64,000 bases of DNA, taken from contig JAYKKM010000375.1 of the NCBI GenBank assembly GCA_035772405.1, forward strand, positions 2,322,501 through 2,386,500. Direction: 5' to 3'. The stretch comes from Chrysogorgia sp. JL179-B06. Taxonomy: Eukaryota; Cnidaria; Anthozoa; Scleralcyonacea; Chrysogorgiidae. Shown piece by piece: positions 1 through 11,590 of the stretch (the stretch's first letter is position 1; every line of letters begins with the position of its first letter). The notes beneath the pieces were generated by a model. The model worked only from the letters and a program-made list of their open reading frames with translations. It made no database searches and was not told the origin of the DNA. A program made the translations under genes and the position numbers.

Positions 1-52
1 ATTTCTCGGCTTTCCGAGCAAAGACCAAAGTACTTATATAAGTTCTGATTTT

Positions 53-1736
53 TTGAACAAATTATCGAAAAATTCCTTCAAGTTTACCTCAGTTTCAACG
101 AATTTCACTTTTGAATTTTTACGGAAACTTAAAGTGCGAAAAGCGTCCGGTTTAGATCAAATGCCTGCTAGACTCATGAGAGATGCGGCTGCTGAAATAT
201 GCAATCCACTGACGAAGATCATAAATGTCTCATGGAAAACGGTTATGTCCCAAGTGAATGGAAAGTTGCCAGAGTGGTCCCATTATTTAAATCGGGTAAA
301 ATCACTGATCTCGACAATTTTACCGACAATTTCCATATTGCCTGTAGCTTCAAAAATTCTAGAGAGGGCTGTACACACGCAACTGTACAAATATTTAACA
401 GTGTATCACTACTTAAGCCCTTACCAATGTGGCTTTAGAAAAAACCATTCGACCGAGACAGCGGCTATAGCGTTCACCGACTCTGTTCGCCGAAATATGG
501 ACCAAGGTCTGTTGACTGGGTCTGTCTTTATAGACCTTCGCAAGGCGTTTGACACCATTGATCAGTCCGTGTTATTGAATAAATTAACGAAGTATGGAGT
601 AAACGACCTTGAACTTGAATGGTTTAACAACTACCTATCACGTCGATCACAGGTAGTTTGTTTAGGAAATGTTGCTTCGGAACAGTGTCAAGTATTATCT
701 GGTGTTCCTCAGGGATCTATTTTAGGTCCCTTGCTGTTTGTCTTGTTTGTAAATGATCTTCCATCTGTTTTCTCAAAATGTCAAGTTCTAATGTACGCAG
801 ACGACACTGTGATTTACTATGCATCACAAGCTGTTGCTGAAATCGAACAGATTCTAACCGATGAACTTGCCTGTCTGTATCAGTGGCTTCAAAATAACAA
901 TCTTTTCCTGAATGTGAAAAAAATGCCTACTGTTTGGTACAGCACCTACAATCATTTTCAAAAGTGTTGGGACAATCGCTATATTTATGACTATTTCCCC
1001 CTTTTTGTGATTCCCCGGGCCCCTGTTCAATGTTGTATGCCATATCTACAGCGAATTTCGTCGAAATGATAACTTGTTTCACTAGACAACATTGTAAAGG
1101 GAGGGGGAGGGAGGGAAAGTAGCCCCGTTGTCAAATAGATGATGTAGATCAAGTATATGTTAGAAAATCTCAGGTGTCCCAACGACTTTTAAAATTGATT
1201 GTAGATTGTCCAAAGTAAACGATTTTACCATAACGGCAGGAAATTCTGTTCTTCGTCGTGTTGTAGAATTCAAATACTTGGGAGTAATAATGGACGAATG
1301 CTTAAACTGGAAAGCCCAAACATCTGCTGTTTTCTCGAAAGCCAGTAAGAGGATTGGTATGCTACGACGGATAAGAAATGATATCACAGTGAATGCTGCA
1401 GATAAGGTGTATAAATCGTTTATTCTTCCTATGTTGGATTACTGCGATACTGTATGGCTCTGTTGTAACAAAGGTGATGCTGAAAGACTTGAACGACTAC
1501 AGAGCCGTGCTGCAAAGGTTGTTTACCCTTCCAGTGATGATGCGATGACTACTTTAAGATGGACTCCCTTGTATAAGAGAATGGAACATCACGTTTTAAG
1601 ATTAGTTAAAAAGTCTTTGACCAGTATAGTGCCTCAGTTTTTAACTAACTATTTCACTTTTAATCGTGATATTCATGAAAGATTAACCAGACAGAGTATT
1701 AGAGTAACCAGCTCCACCTCCCAAGGTGAAGACTGA
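53..1736 (+). pseudogene. LINE ORF2 reverse transcriptase remnant (CR1/L2/Jockey-like)
   Basis: Non-LTR retrotransposon RT domain, cut by the left edge of the window. Seen: a fingers motif 'KASGLDQMPARLM' near 150-190, 'GFRKNHSTETA' near 430-465, 'FIDLRKAFDTID' near 528-565, 'SGVPQGSILGPLLFVLFVNDL' near 700-760 and the catalytic YADD at 794-805. The thumb/C-terminal part resumes at 1206-1736 (EFKYLGVIMDE, then RLQSRAAKV). The frame slips to another phase between about 235 and 325 and then returns, so two small indels are present. A 231 bp palindromic insert at 960-1190 breaks the frame after the palm domain. The endonuclease domain would lie before the window. Catalytically the palm looks intact, but the copy cannot make a whole protein. 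The clade is judged from motif style only. Confidence 0.9.
960..1190. mobile_element. Short TIR element (MITE) inserted in the LINE
   Basis: The segment begins with 'aaaagtgttgggac' (960-973) and ends with 'gtcccaacgactttt' (1176-1190), imperfect inverted copies of each other. It interrupts the LINE frame exactly where the protein homology is lost and regained. It is about 231 bp and has no coding capacity. Target duplication is unclear because both flanks are A/T-rich. Confidence 0.6.
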
Positions 1737-1993
1737 AACTGCAAAAAAATTTTTTTATTATAATGGTTGCATAGTCTATAATTCTTTTATAAAGTAATCT
1801 TTTTAAGGAAGGGGACATATCAACATTGGGGGTAGTGTAGTACGGACGTGAACTTTCAAATTTTAATATTTTCTGCATGACTTTGAATTTTTGTATATAT
1901 TTATTTTTTATGATTTTGAACTTAGTAGGACCCCTATTGATACCAGCGTATATTTTATGCTGACAGGGTTATTCTGTTTAAATAAAATTAAAA

Positions 1994-1995
<2 letters not shown>
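1737..1995 (+). other. LINE 3' UTR and tail
   Basis: Non-coding tail after the LINE stop. It ends in 'ctgtttaaataaaatt' followed directly by TA repeats, as expected for a LINE 3' end that terminates in a simple repeat. The element therefore probably ends near 1995. Confidence 0.5.
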
Positions 1996-2032
<37 letters not shown>

Positions 2033-2187
2033 CGTGTAGGTTTTGGTCTACGAAATGCAAAGAGTGCTCAACAACATATAGTTAGAGCAAATAATAGATT
2101 TTCGCTTACCTCAAAACTGGTCTGCTACAACTTGTTTCATACAGATGAAACAAGTTGTAGCAGACCAGTTTTGAGGTAAGCGAAAAT
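2033..2187. repeat. Repeat module with 42 bp perfect hairpin, copy 1
   Basis: The arms 2099-2140 and 2145-2186 are perfect inverted copies separated by only 4 bases. The module including the 65 bp before the hairpin recurs at 46583-46737. Both copies abut TA microsatellite, so the hairpin and the TA tract probably move or expand together. Function unknown. Confidence 0.85.
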
Positions 2188-2197
2188 ATATATATAT

Positions 2198-2279
<82 letters not shown>

Positions 2280-2296
2280 TTATATATATATATATG
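2188..2296. repeat. TA-rich microsatellite
   Basis: Nearly pure TA dinucleotide with a few interruptions. A shorter TA run also lies at 1995-2032. ORFs of repeated Tyr-Ile across it are artefacts. Confidence 0.95.
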
Positions 2297-2989
2297 ATCA
2301 ACCGTCCTCATGCACGGCATCGGAAAATGTGGCCCTGGTAACTAGATATTGACAGAAGCTGATTGGTAGACCTCTGCATTGGAATTAATATTTAAATTGC
2401 TTGAAACGGTTTGTGCGTTAAATTTGGCGTAATTTAAATTTAAATTGACGCCAGCGCGACAAACCGCTTTCCGGAAGAAAGCCGCCATTTGCCGGCGGCG
2501 AAATTTATATTGCCAATTGCCACATTAGTTGGACATTATCAGCTGATTTCAAGCCGAAACTGTATTGTTGAAGGACAAGATAATCAAAGACAGACACAAG
2601 TAAAAGGTAAAAGGACTATTATAATTATGTACATTGTGATTGTCGGGCGACTCACTGGTCTGTGTTGAGCAATTAATTTGCCTTTTCTGCATAGTTTTTT
2701 TTGGTTAGCCGTTAGGTTTAGGATTTTTAGAATTTAAATAATTGCACACTGTATTGTGTATTTGCTCCAAGCTCCGAAATCTAATAGACACATTTTGAAA
2801 TGCTTAACAGAGAGATTTGGGAAAATTTGAAGGTGTGTAATGTTTTGAATTTTCAAAACATATAATGTATAATATTTTGACAGTTGGAATTAAATCCATG
2901 CAGTGTAAAATCAGGCTTGGACTGGCCATTGGATGGCACAATGGCCAGTCCTAGCCTGTTTATATATATACCATTTGTTCTTTATAATA
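2297..2989. other. Intergenic, no gene seen
   Basis: No ORF with a recognisable domain. A short inverted repeat (2912-2930 with 2940-2958, around 'ggcttggactggccatt') sits here and may be a MITE remnant. Confidence 0.4.
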
Positions 2990-3273
2990 CTGCAGAATAG
3001 TAAGTGGTAGTACAAATTTTGGAATTGCATGTACAGTATGTTTATTATTTGATTAAAATTATAAATACTATATGCTTGATAATTAGCCTATATATACAGT
3101 AGTTTAGGGTGAAAAAACATGCATACTATTGATGTGTTTATATGACCTGGGCCTGGCCTACAATTTTGTATATACACTGCTGTAGTGAATAAGGGAGAGC
3201 TTGGGGGGAAACAGACGATACAGTACATGGATGATTGTCAAGCGAGATCATATCCTCAGAAAAATTATTCTGT

Positions 3274-3340
3274 GTCCCGGACGGGGATAACTTTCTGATT
3301 TCCAGTGAGATGCTCTGACCATTGAGCTACCAAGACTCAG
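3274..3340 (-). repeat. tRNA-derived SINE head (inverted pair with 3485-3560)
   Basis: The minus strand reads like a degraded tRNA, with an A-box-like D arm 'tagctcaatggtcagagc' and a T-arm-like end 'ccccgtccggga'. A second degraded copy lies in the opposite direction near 3485-3560 ('ctgaatctcaagagg...ggcaataagaaggtta'). The same inverted arrangement occurs at 32233-32575. The anticodon arm does not fold well, so this is not a working tRNA gene. Confidence 0.6.
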
Positions 3341-3939
3341 ATGGTGAGTGAACGTTACATTGATGTACTGATTCTATTGATATAACAGCAGTGTATATAT
3401 TAACACACCCAATCATTAGTCATTACTGAAATATATAGTAACTGCTGTGCATAGGCAGTACATATATCATTAGAACCTGCAGTGCATCATTGTAACCTCT
3501 CTCCATCTGAATCTCAAGAGGTCGTCACTGGCAATAAGAAGGTTATAATTTTTTCAACCAGGAATATTATGTTTCTGACGATATGATCTTGACATCCATG
3601 TTTTGTATACTGGCATGTATTCCATATATAATCTGTGTTTACAGTACTCCACCCATTATGGAACATGTTAGACCTACAAATATACTTACCTGGCCTAGTG
3701 GGTCACTTCTGTCAATGTAAAATACAGCTTATTATTATTATGTTCACATTGGGTATGTTGACACTGTCACTACTATGTGTGTTAGCTAGATCATTGTCGA
3801 CAAGCAGACTAGGCATGGCATTCTGAATATAGGTTATAATATATATGTGCACGGTGATATAATTTAGATACTATAGTACACAATGCCATATATATGCTTT
3901 GTTACATGGCAAATATGGTATCTGCAATCTGCATTAGGC

Positions 3940-4015
3940 ATTATTATTATTATTAGTATTGTTAATGCATTATTATTAGTATTAATAATAATAATAATAA
4001 TAATAATACAATAAT
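3940..4015. repeat. ATT/AAT trinucleotide tract
   Basis: Alternating ATT then AAT runs form a weak inverted microsatellite inside duplication copy 1. Confidence 0.9.
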
Positions 4016-5349
4016 ATTTATAAAGGATAGCCCCTTCAATGCTAACACTGGTATCAATATATGGGGGTCTTGTTTTCTAACAAATTACAGTTGTTACAAA
4101 TTTCAACACATATTCACAAATGTACAGTACAATGTTACAAAAACTAATTTTAACTCAAAAGTTGTATATCCTTCACATATTGTCAATTAAGGTAATAGAT
4201 AATGGTGCTATAACATGTATGAACAGATTAATTTAAACATGGAAAATGGCTCTTTACTGGTAGATATGATGTTAAAATGCCATGGAATTTCCTAACTAGC
4301 ATTACACAATGTAACTTGCTTCTAATACAAGAGGTACAAAACTTGGGATTTCTATTAACCAATCAGTTTCAAGTCCCGACTTAGGAAAGATTAGTTTCCC
4401 TGACATGCATAGAGATCTCTGATTATGTATTCCTGCCAGCTCCACATCACAGTAGTCCAATGTGGCCATGTGGGTATAGAATTATCAACTTACTGTATAT
4501 AATTATCCACACCAACAATTGGAGTAGAATCCCTAATACGTCTTAGTGAATCTAATTTGAATGGACCCCTATACATTTGCACTATATATGCATGCCATCC
4601 GTAGACATTTGAACGAATTTGATTTTTTTAAAGGACACTCATTGTATGATAGAGATGCACTTTCTTCCTTCAACAGCCATTGGTGTCTATATACAAAATA
4701 CTGCATTGATTATTTCGTGAGTCATCGATATTGTGATAAAAGTAATTTCTTTCTTAGTGATTGATGGTAGAAACAGCAGTAGACCCCCCACTATTCTGTT
4801 GCTGCACTCAAAAATTAAAAAGTTTGGGCTGCATGTATTTATTTTGATGTCCCATGAAACAATTAAATTCAGACAATACAAAGCTCTGAGAGATATTGTC
4901 TACTGAAAATCTTGGTAGGTATAATAATCTTGACGGGGTGGTACAATGTCCGGTCGTGTACAATTTCCGGTCGTTTGTCTGATGCAAATTCTGGATATGT
5001 TTGTGCTGCGTATATCGGTATCCATCAACCGGACATCGGTTGTCTTGGTTACGATGACGTACTCACGGGGAAGAAAGTAGGTAAACAAGGATATTTATGG
5101 ATCTAAAAGGATATTTATCTAAGGTCGTGAGCGGGAACATAATTTTGTGTTGACGTGAATGTACGTGAAATGAGTAATTTTTAAAAATAACGAATGGCAG
5201 GCTGAAGCTGCACGAGCAGAAGAGAACGAGAGGGCACAGTCGTTATTAAAAACAAAACCTCAATACTTATTCTGTAACAAAACCAACACAGCAAGAAGGA
5301 TTGCGACAGAAACAAGTCAAAGCGAATCGAAGACGATATCCAGTGTTTA

Positions 5350-6520
5350 TATACTACAGAATAGTAAGTGTTTGTTCATATTTTGAAATATACAGTATGT
5401 TTATTCTGTGCTTGATAATGAGCCTATATATAGTAGACTATAGCTGTGGTTCAGTGTTTATACGACCTTGGGCCTGGCCTACAATTTTATAGTATATAAA
5501 CAAGCATTACTGTATACTGGTCAGTGTTAAATTATATACACTGTTGTATAGCTCAGGGTTGGTAATTTGGTTAGATAGTTATATAATATTAGGATTAGCA
5601 TTTCGTTGAATTATAAAAGACTCTTGACTTGAGTGACGAAGGGCTTTCGCTCGAAACGTTGAATGTCTGAGACATGTTACACACTATTTTGGCAGTGCAC
5701 CAACCTCTAAAAGATCTGTATTTCTGCCTACAATGTACAGTACGTTGAACAATATTTTATCTTCAATAAAACAACCATGGCATGTTATTGTTTGTTAGTT
5801 GTAACTTGTATAGTCTGCATTGTGATTGTTCAGAAATCTTTAGACAATTTTTGAAATACTTAAGCGAGAGAGTTGTACTATATACATTCTGGGATCAGGA
5901 AAAGTTTAGGCATTATTAATAATACTAATAAAAATACAGGACAGCCTGTTCAATGCTAACACTGGTATATCTGACGGGGTCCTGTTTCCTAACAAATTAC
6001 AATTATTATTTATTACAAATATAAATTTATTACACATATTCATATATATGTACAATATGTTACAAAAACTAATTATAACTTGAAAGTTGTATAAATCCTA
6101 CAAATGTAGTATTGTCAGTAATAAGGCAATAGGTATTAGATAATGCTCTTACATGTATGCAATGAACAAATTCATTGAGATTAAAATAGTTATTTAGAAA
6201 TGGTGGTAAAATGCCTTCAAGACATTTCTTAATTAACATGGTACCAATCCTAGAGTTTCTATTAACCGATCAGTTTCATGTCCAGACTTAGGAAAGGTCA
6301 GTTTCTCTGCCCTGCATTGAGACCTCAAGAGCATCTATCCTCACCAACAATCGGGATAGAATCCTTAATACTGTATTAAAACCAAACTGATGCCTATACA
6401 TTTGCACTATATGCACCCCTAGACATTTGAATGATAAAGAGAATGCACTTTCTTCCTTCATTCTTTAACAGTCTTTGGTGTCTTTTTATACTAACTACTG
6501 AGTTGATTATTTTATGAATC
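5350..6520. repeat. Diverged segmental duplication, copy 2
   Basis: Second copy of the 2990-4760 segment, in direct orientation. Blocks are collinear but with many substitutions and indels, so the duplication is old. Confidence 0.7.
5632..5662 (+). other. Hammerhead-like core, stem III missing (copy 1)
   Basis: The sequence reads TGACGA, then a short hairpin (GGGC/GCTC), then GAAAC, then GTT. This is the order of hammerhead core parts, but the first core base is G instead of C and no stem III loop is present. The downstream tail 'ttacacactattttggcagtgcaccaacc' is shared with the copies at 31141-31330 and 41905-41960. Probably a decayed repeat rather than an active ribozyme. Confidence 0.4.
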
Positions 6521-6990
6521 ACAAGGTCGGTGAGAGGGGGGGAAGCAAAATCGCCTGGGACGTTGCAAGGGGCACGGCCGCATCACCACATCAATCACTT
6601 GTGACTGGTGTAATCTGCAGACCAATGAAATGTTGCAACCATTTTGTATACCTAACACAAAGTACCAGTTCATCTCAACACTGTTCCTAAATTCCGTCGA
6701 ATACTGTGAATTATTGAACGGAGGTGTCCAAAACAAAAATTATTGAACGCTGATGACGTCACTAGGACAAAGCGCATAACTACAGTACTAATTACAGTAG
6801 TAAATTAGCAACTATGCTATAAAAGTTTCAAACAGTAAGCGGGCGAGTTGTGTTGCGTATAACGTATTTCTAGTATATAAAATACAGAGAGCGAGAGATA
6901 TTTTGTTCGAGATGTCACACGGGGTGCAATCTGTGTCCCCCTCCCGCGATACTAATTGAAATGTCAGCGGTCAGCGTAGAAATAACTATT

Positions 6991-7218
6991 GGATAACCTT
7001 TCATGTTACTCCATCACCAATATAAACATCACCGGATAACATTAAGGGAATCGAGGTGAGAGGGTTAGGAAGACACTTAAGGCACGGGGTTAGGGTTAGA
7101 AAACTCATTAGGTAGGGGGTTAGGGTTAGGATCTTAAGTTGTTTTGGGGTTAGCGGTTATTTCATGACGATTACATACCTCGATTCATTTGGTGATGGAG
7201 TAACATGAAAGATAAACC
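6991..7218. mobile_element. MITE with ~30 bp TIRs
   Basis: 'ggataacctttcatgttact' at the left is an inverted match to the right end (7189-7218), and the homology continues to 'atcgaggt/acctcgat'. The centre is G-rich with telomere-like 'gggttagggttag' runs at 7090-7130. No coding capacity. Confidence 0.75.
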
Positions 7219-7263
7219 GAACTATTGCGCGTTTTGCCGCGGTATATTCAAATGTGAATCCCG

Positions 7264-7495
7264 ATGGATGGAGAGAAATTTTCCAAGTCTCGTCATTATG
7301 ACTCTGAGCTGGAATTTATTGGGAAGAGCCTTCAGGGCTTTAGAAAAGAAGGAAATTATTGTTTCGGTCACATCGACGGTAACGATGAGAAGGTAGATCT
7401 GTTCGTCGAACACTTGATGTCCTTAACGTCTACAAGTTTTGTTCGGTCTGAAAGCCACCGTAAAGACAAGGATCATAGACGATACATGAAAAGCT
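7264..7495 (+). CDS. MULE/CARF-like transposase gene, exon 1
   Basis: 77 codons from an ATG in good context (cccgATGG), ending 'aaaagct|gtaagtg', a near-consensus splice donor. The exon leaves one base (t), and the exon at 10045 begins with 'gc' after 'tttcag', so together they make a Cys codon and keep frame. The join places Cys-x-..-Cys spacing across the junction (MKS-C-GYIKIQ... DCPA), as in the N-terminal zinc-binding region of MULE and CARF-type proteins. The exon itself is basic near its end (RSESHRKDKDHRR). That it belongs to the MULE gene is inferred from the matching splice phase and residue pattern. A transposon-born or domesticated origin are both possible. Confidence 0.55.
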
Positions 7496-7889
7496 GTAAG
7501 TGTGTTCTTACTGTACTAATTATTTAATAAAATGCTGCTAAGGGAGCGTTCATAATTTATTTAGTACGTGTGGCCACTGTGGGGTGGGGTGGGGGAGTAT
7601 TTTACATTTGATATTTTCATTGTTTAATATATAATAAAAACAATAAACTTTCATTCTTTCCACAAAAATTTCCAAAAGGACACCATTGGTAATAAACTGC
7701 AAAATGAGTGACATAGTATACTGATATTAATAAAAACGTTTTTTGTCAACAAACTTTTGGATGACCCCCCCCCCCCCCCAACATACAGTACTGTTGAAAA
7801 ATCACGAGGCCGCCTCAAAATCACCATAGCCCCCCTCTTGATAAATTATGAACCCTCCCTAAATGGGCTATTTTATGAAAATACTATAA

Positions 7890-7972
<83 letters not shown>

Positions 7973-8862
7973 ATATATATATTTAAGTACACATGGCACA
8001 TGTCGCTATGGCAACAGTGATATTTCTAAGTGATTGCCAATTATTGTTTAATATGATCATTTTAATTTTTGAAAATAAGTACCAATCATGATCACGAGTG
8101 CGTTTTATGTCAATTAAAGATGCACATAACACGCTAATAATAAAGCCACGTTCGCGATGTTTTTTAGGTTTACTAGCTTACGTTTGCGAAAAAACTGTTG
8201 CTACTGAATTTTAAAATCATCCTATTGACTACCTACAGGGGTCACTTTTCCTCAGCAAAGTAGACAGATGCATGTGAACGGTTTTCAGCCGCCATTTTAA
8301 AACGTCGCTGTTTGTGTTGCTACAGTAACAGGTGGAAATGGCCAGCATGCTGTTATATTCTAAAACCTATTTTCCCACATGCATGTGTTCTCCATTTGAA
8401 TTTTTGGTGCTTCAAAAATTGTAGGAAACTCCCTTAACGACACTGAGCAAACATGCGTAAATACTAAAATAATAACTGCATGTGGTCATTCAATAAGCAC
8501 AGATTGCAAAACAGACCTAAAAACACAGCAAAGATGTAGAGAACGCTGGAATTGGAAACCTGACTGATTTACAAAACAATTCCAGGAGAACATAGGTACT
8601 GCTCAGTTATACCTTAGTTCAAATATTAGATAGGTTAGGGAGGCCAAATTACCGATCATCGATCATTGCTGACTCTTATTTTTCATCAATTCTAATTGAT
8701 TACCCTTATCCCGGCTTAATGCTTAAAATTTAGTACTTGGGTTTTACTCATTTACAGTCTGCCCGGTCTTCGAACATGCTGGAGGAAACTTACCAGTGCG
8801 TTTTTTTCTAGCAACCCGTTCCAGGTGATTGCGACAGAAACACGTGGATGCTTACATGGCCC
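7496..8862. other. Intron of the MULE-like gene, first part
   Basis: No gene. It holds a C-rich run at 7766-7780 and a TA tract at 7891-7982; the rest is unremarkable AT-rich sequence. Confidence 0.5.
7891..7982. repeat. TA microsatellite
   Basis: About 90 bp of nearly pure TA. Confidence 0.95.
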
Positions 8863-9353
8863 TTTAAAGTGCACCTGACATCAAAATGTTTTATTGTCTT
8901 ATTTGAAAGAACTTTTAAAATGATAAAGTAACTTCTTTTGAAGATTTTCGTTTCTTCGCTTTCTTTTTGAGATATATCAGTTTGTTTGATATGCAAATGT
9001 CCGGAATTTACGTCACACATGCATAATGCATGACTTATTGGAGAAATGTGTGTATCTCTTTCATTCTCGAACGAAATCCTTTAAAATCGAGAAGTTTGGT
9101 GTTGTGGGAGAAACACGCACACGTGTTATTCACACTTTAGTGTTTTTATTTGATGAACGCAAAGATATATAACATTCTCTGATAAGTCATTATGCATGTG
9201 TGACGTAAATTCCGGACATTTGCATATCAAACAAACTGATATATCTCAAAAAGAAAGCGAATAAACGAAAATCTTCAAAAGAAGTTACTTTATCATTTTA
9301 AAAGTTCTTCCAAATAAGACAATAAAATTTTTTGATGTCAGGTGCACTTTAAA
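8863..9353. mobile_element. Palindromic MITE, TTAA-flanked (family P, copy 1)
   Basis: Long inverted arms (about 150-170 bp each) running from 'ttaaagtgcacctgaca' to 'tgtcaggtgcactttaa'. Both arms contain 'gatatatcagtttgtttgatatgcaaatgtc' in opposite directions. Related copies are at 54998-55484 and 61348-61828, and a cousin is at 52495-52979. Each is bounded by TTAA, which suggests a piggyBac-type target. No ORF of significance. Confidence 0.85.
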
Positions 9354-10044
9354 GGTAAGGCATATATATTTTTATCTTGTCTGTAAAGGGGCGATTGTAA
9401 GGAAATCCTGGCTTAACAAAAAAAACGTTCCACAATGCAATGCTATATTATAACCGCCAAATTTAAAACAAATTAAAAACAGCAACACCAATTAAAAATA
9501 GCAATATTCCTTCTGAAAATTAGAGTAAAACGATTCAATTTAACAAGTTCATGCAAAATGTCTGAGGTGAAGTAAAATACAAACCGTTTCAGGTTTTTAT
9601 CAATGTATTTTTTGCACATGCGATTCCATTTTTAGTAAAGATCCAACATAAATCATGTATGTGTATACTTATCTGTAGTACACCTCTTGTGTTCTTTGCT
9701 GATTTTTGGAGGATGTTTTATATTTATATATAGGTTTTCACAACTTGTGATCGATGAAAAACCATGACATTTCGCTTGGATGAACCATTATTTGTCCACA
9801 TGCACATTTATTACATTAATTCGATTATATTAGCCAGTCCCATTTCACTTTTTGTATTTCTGCGTATAAATAATTAGTGATATAAGCCTTCTCAGTTATC
9901 AAAAAGCAAAAATATTTTATGCGATTACTGTATGAAAGCTACATTGTTATCGTAGCGTAAACGTTTATTTGTTGTCACTATATAGGAATCAAGGGGTGGA
10001 TGTATACACCCAAACAAGAATCAGACCATGACTATACATTTCAG
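9354..10044. other. Intron of the MULE-like gene, last part
   Basis: No gene or clear repeat. It ends in 'tacatttcag', a good splice acceptor for the exon at 10045. Confidence 0.5.
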
Positions 10045-11139
10045 GCGGTTACATAAAAATACAAGGAACACGAAAGCTCGACTGCCCAGCGACAATCCAG
10101 ATACGCACAATTCGAATCTTTGTTGATTACAAGTTAGATGCAACTCAACATAATTATATCGAAAAAGAAGCTGCGGGAAGAAAAGAAAAATGTATTAAAT
10201 TTAGTGAAGCAAGATTTCGAAAAACAGGAAAAGCTTAATACTATAACGCGCCACTTTATTAAGATACCTCTCACCACGGAACACATTAACCATCCAAGTG
10301 GTCGAGTAGCCGGTGCGAGCCATTCGGTAGGTCCAAAGGTAATCAACAAAATCCACGACCTCGTAAAGCAGAACATCACCAACCCAGCAGAAATAAGAAG
10401 AAGCATAGATCAGTTTGTCGAGAATGAGTTATTCGAATGCGCTCCTGAGAAATCCAAACCAACAAAAACGAATCGTCGATACCACCCGAATAAACAAGAC
10501 ATAAGAAATCACAGAGCTGCAGCAATAACAACAATGAAATATTGCAACGATGACCAGGAGTCATTAAAGAGAAAAGTCGATGAATGGAAGAAGTCGTCGT
10601 CATCTACGCATTTTTTCATCCGAACGAGAGATGGGAATGAGGAGAAAGAAAGTAAGTTCCTCTTTGTCCACCAAGAGGAATGGCAGCAAAGGCTTCTTCA
10701 GAGATACGGCAGTGACCTAGTCCTCATGGACGCAACCTATAAAACAACGAAGTACGCAATACCTCTTTTCTTTATTTGCGTTCACACAAACGTTGGGTAC
10801 AAGGTTGTCGCTGAATTCCTATGCCAACATGAAGACACAGCGTCCATTCCCGAGGCTCTGCGTATAGTTCGAGATTGGAATCCTAACTGGAATCCAAAAT
10901 TCTTCATGGTCGACTTCTCCTCCGCAGAGATTGCTGCTATCGAAGAAGAGTTTCCACAAGCAGAAGCGTACATCTGCGATTTTCACAGAATACAAGCCTG
11001 GACAAGATGGGTAAAAGCAAGCAAAAACGGCGTTCGATCGGAAGACCAAGACAAGCTTCTTTCTTCAATGCAACGAATCGCATACACCAGAACGAAAGAA
11101 GACTATGTTGCGGCAGTAGAGTTATTAAAATCTTATTAA
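10045..11139 (+). pseudogene. MULE-domain transposase (CARF-like), exon 2, frameshifted
   Basis: The first 110 bp read in one frame (TRKLDCPATIQIRTI, FVDYKLDATQHNY). The rest reads in the frame opened at 10138; the switch is near 10155 in an A-rich run, so a one-base indel or sequencing error is likely. Domains in order: zinc-binding N-terminus; a CARF-like segment (SVGPKVINKIHDLV... ENELF, then RRYHPNKQDIRNH); then an MULE DDE fold with 'DLVLMDATYKTT' (first Asp, 10729-10731), 'FFMVDFSSAEIAAI' (second Asp) and the 'AYICDFHR' signature. The frame stops at 11139 soon after the C..H motif, so the region with the last acidic residue and any C-terminal zinc finger is missing. The gene is truncated or continues in an exon I cannot see. 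Family assignment is from motif recognition. Confidence 0.75.
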
Positions 11140-11308
11140 AACACAGATTATTCATACAACGTCTGACCCGCGACTACGGAGAAAAGCGCTTCGAGAACAG
11201 CTCAATCTAAAAGCTCTTCTCACGTATGGTTCAACGTTGGAAAAGACGGATATGAACGCAAAACTGCCCGAACAAAATCGTGAGCTCAACCAGTCGACAA
11301 ATCACCTT

Positions 11309-11590
11309 TCACCTTTTGAAGTTTTCCAAGTGAGTTTTGGCCAAGTGTTTGGGGCTTTTATTGTTGTCAAATAAAATTGTGAATCTGGAGCTATAACATT
11401 TCTGATGATCTTCCGGCGAGATAAGACTTGAAAAAAGCGACCGGGCAACGTTGGCCTTTCGTGGCGATCTGGAACAGTTTCTTCTTCGTCTGTGCAGGTT
11501 TTTGTGCCTCGCTCTGTCAGCCAACTGACGTACTCGTTTCCCTCAGCCTCAAGACCATCTTTTCTGGAGGAGTGAGAGCTATTCCATATT
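11309..11590 (-). pseudogene. Crypton-type tyrosine recombinase fragment (DUF3504-like)
   Basis: The minus strand reads 'WLTERGTKT', then 'GQRCPVAFFKSYLAGR' in a second frame, then 'APDSQFYLTTIKA' in the first frame. These blocks resemble the central part of the Crypton-derived recombinase domain (TERxTKTR; CPV..F..Y...RP..M; PF YLA). At least two frame changes occur within 250 bp. It lacks the catalytic RHR-Y end, so only a scrap remains. Confidence 0.45.

Larger units (their letters stand above)
2990..4760. repeat. Diverged segmental duplication, copy 1
   Basis: Blocks of this segment recur in the same order and orientation at 5350-6520. Matches include 'gaatagtaagtg', 'gggcctggcctacaatttt', 'caatgctaacactggtat', 'ttctattaaccaatcagttt' and 'tatacatttgcactatatg'. 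Copy 1 carries extra material such as a SINE pair at 3270-3560 and an ATT tract. No coding signal survives in either copy, so the duplicated unit is probably an old non-coding or transposon segment. Confidence 0.7.

Noticed and set aside
2033..2187. Second hammerhead ribozyme in the 'ggtctacgaaatg' module
   Set aside because: It has GTC and CGAAA-like pieces but no CTGANGA core, and the pairing does not fit.
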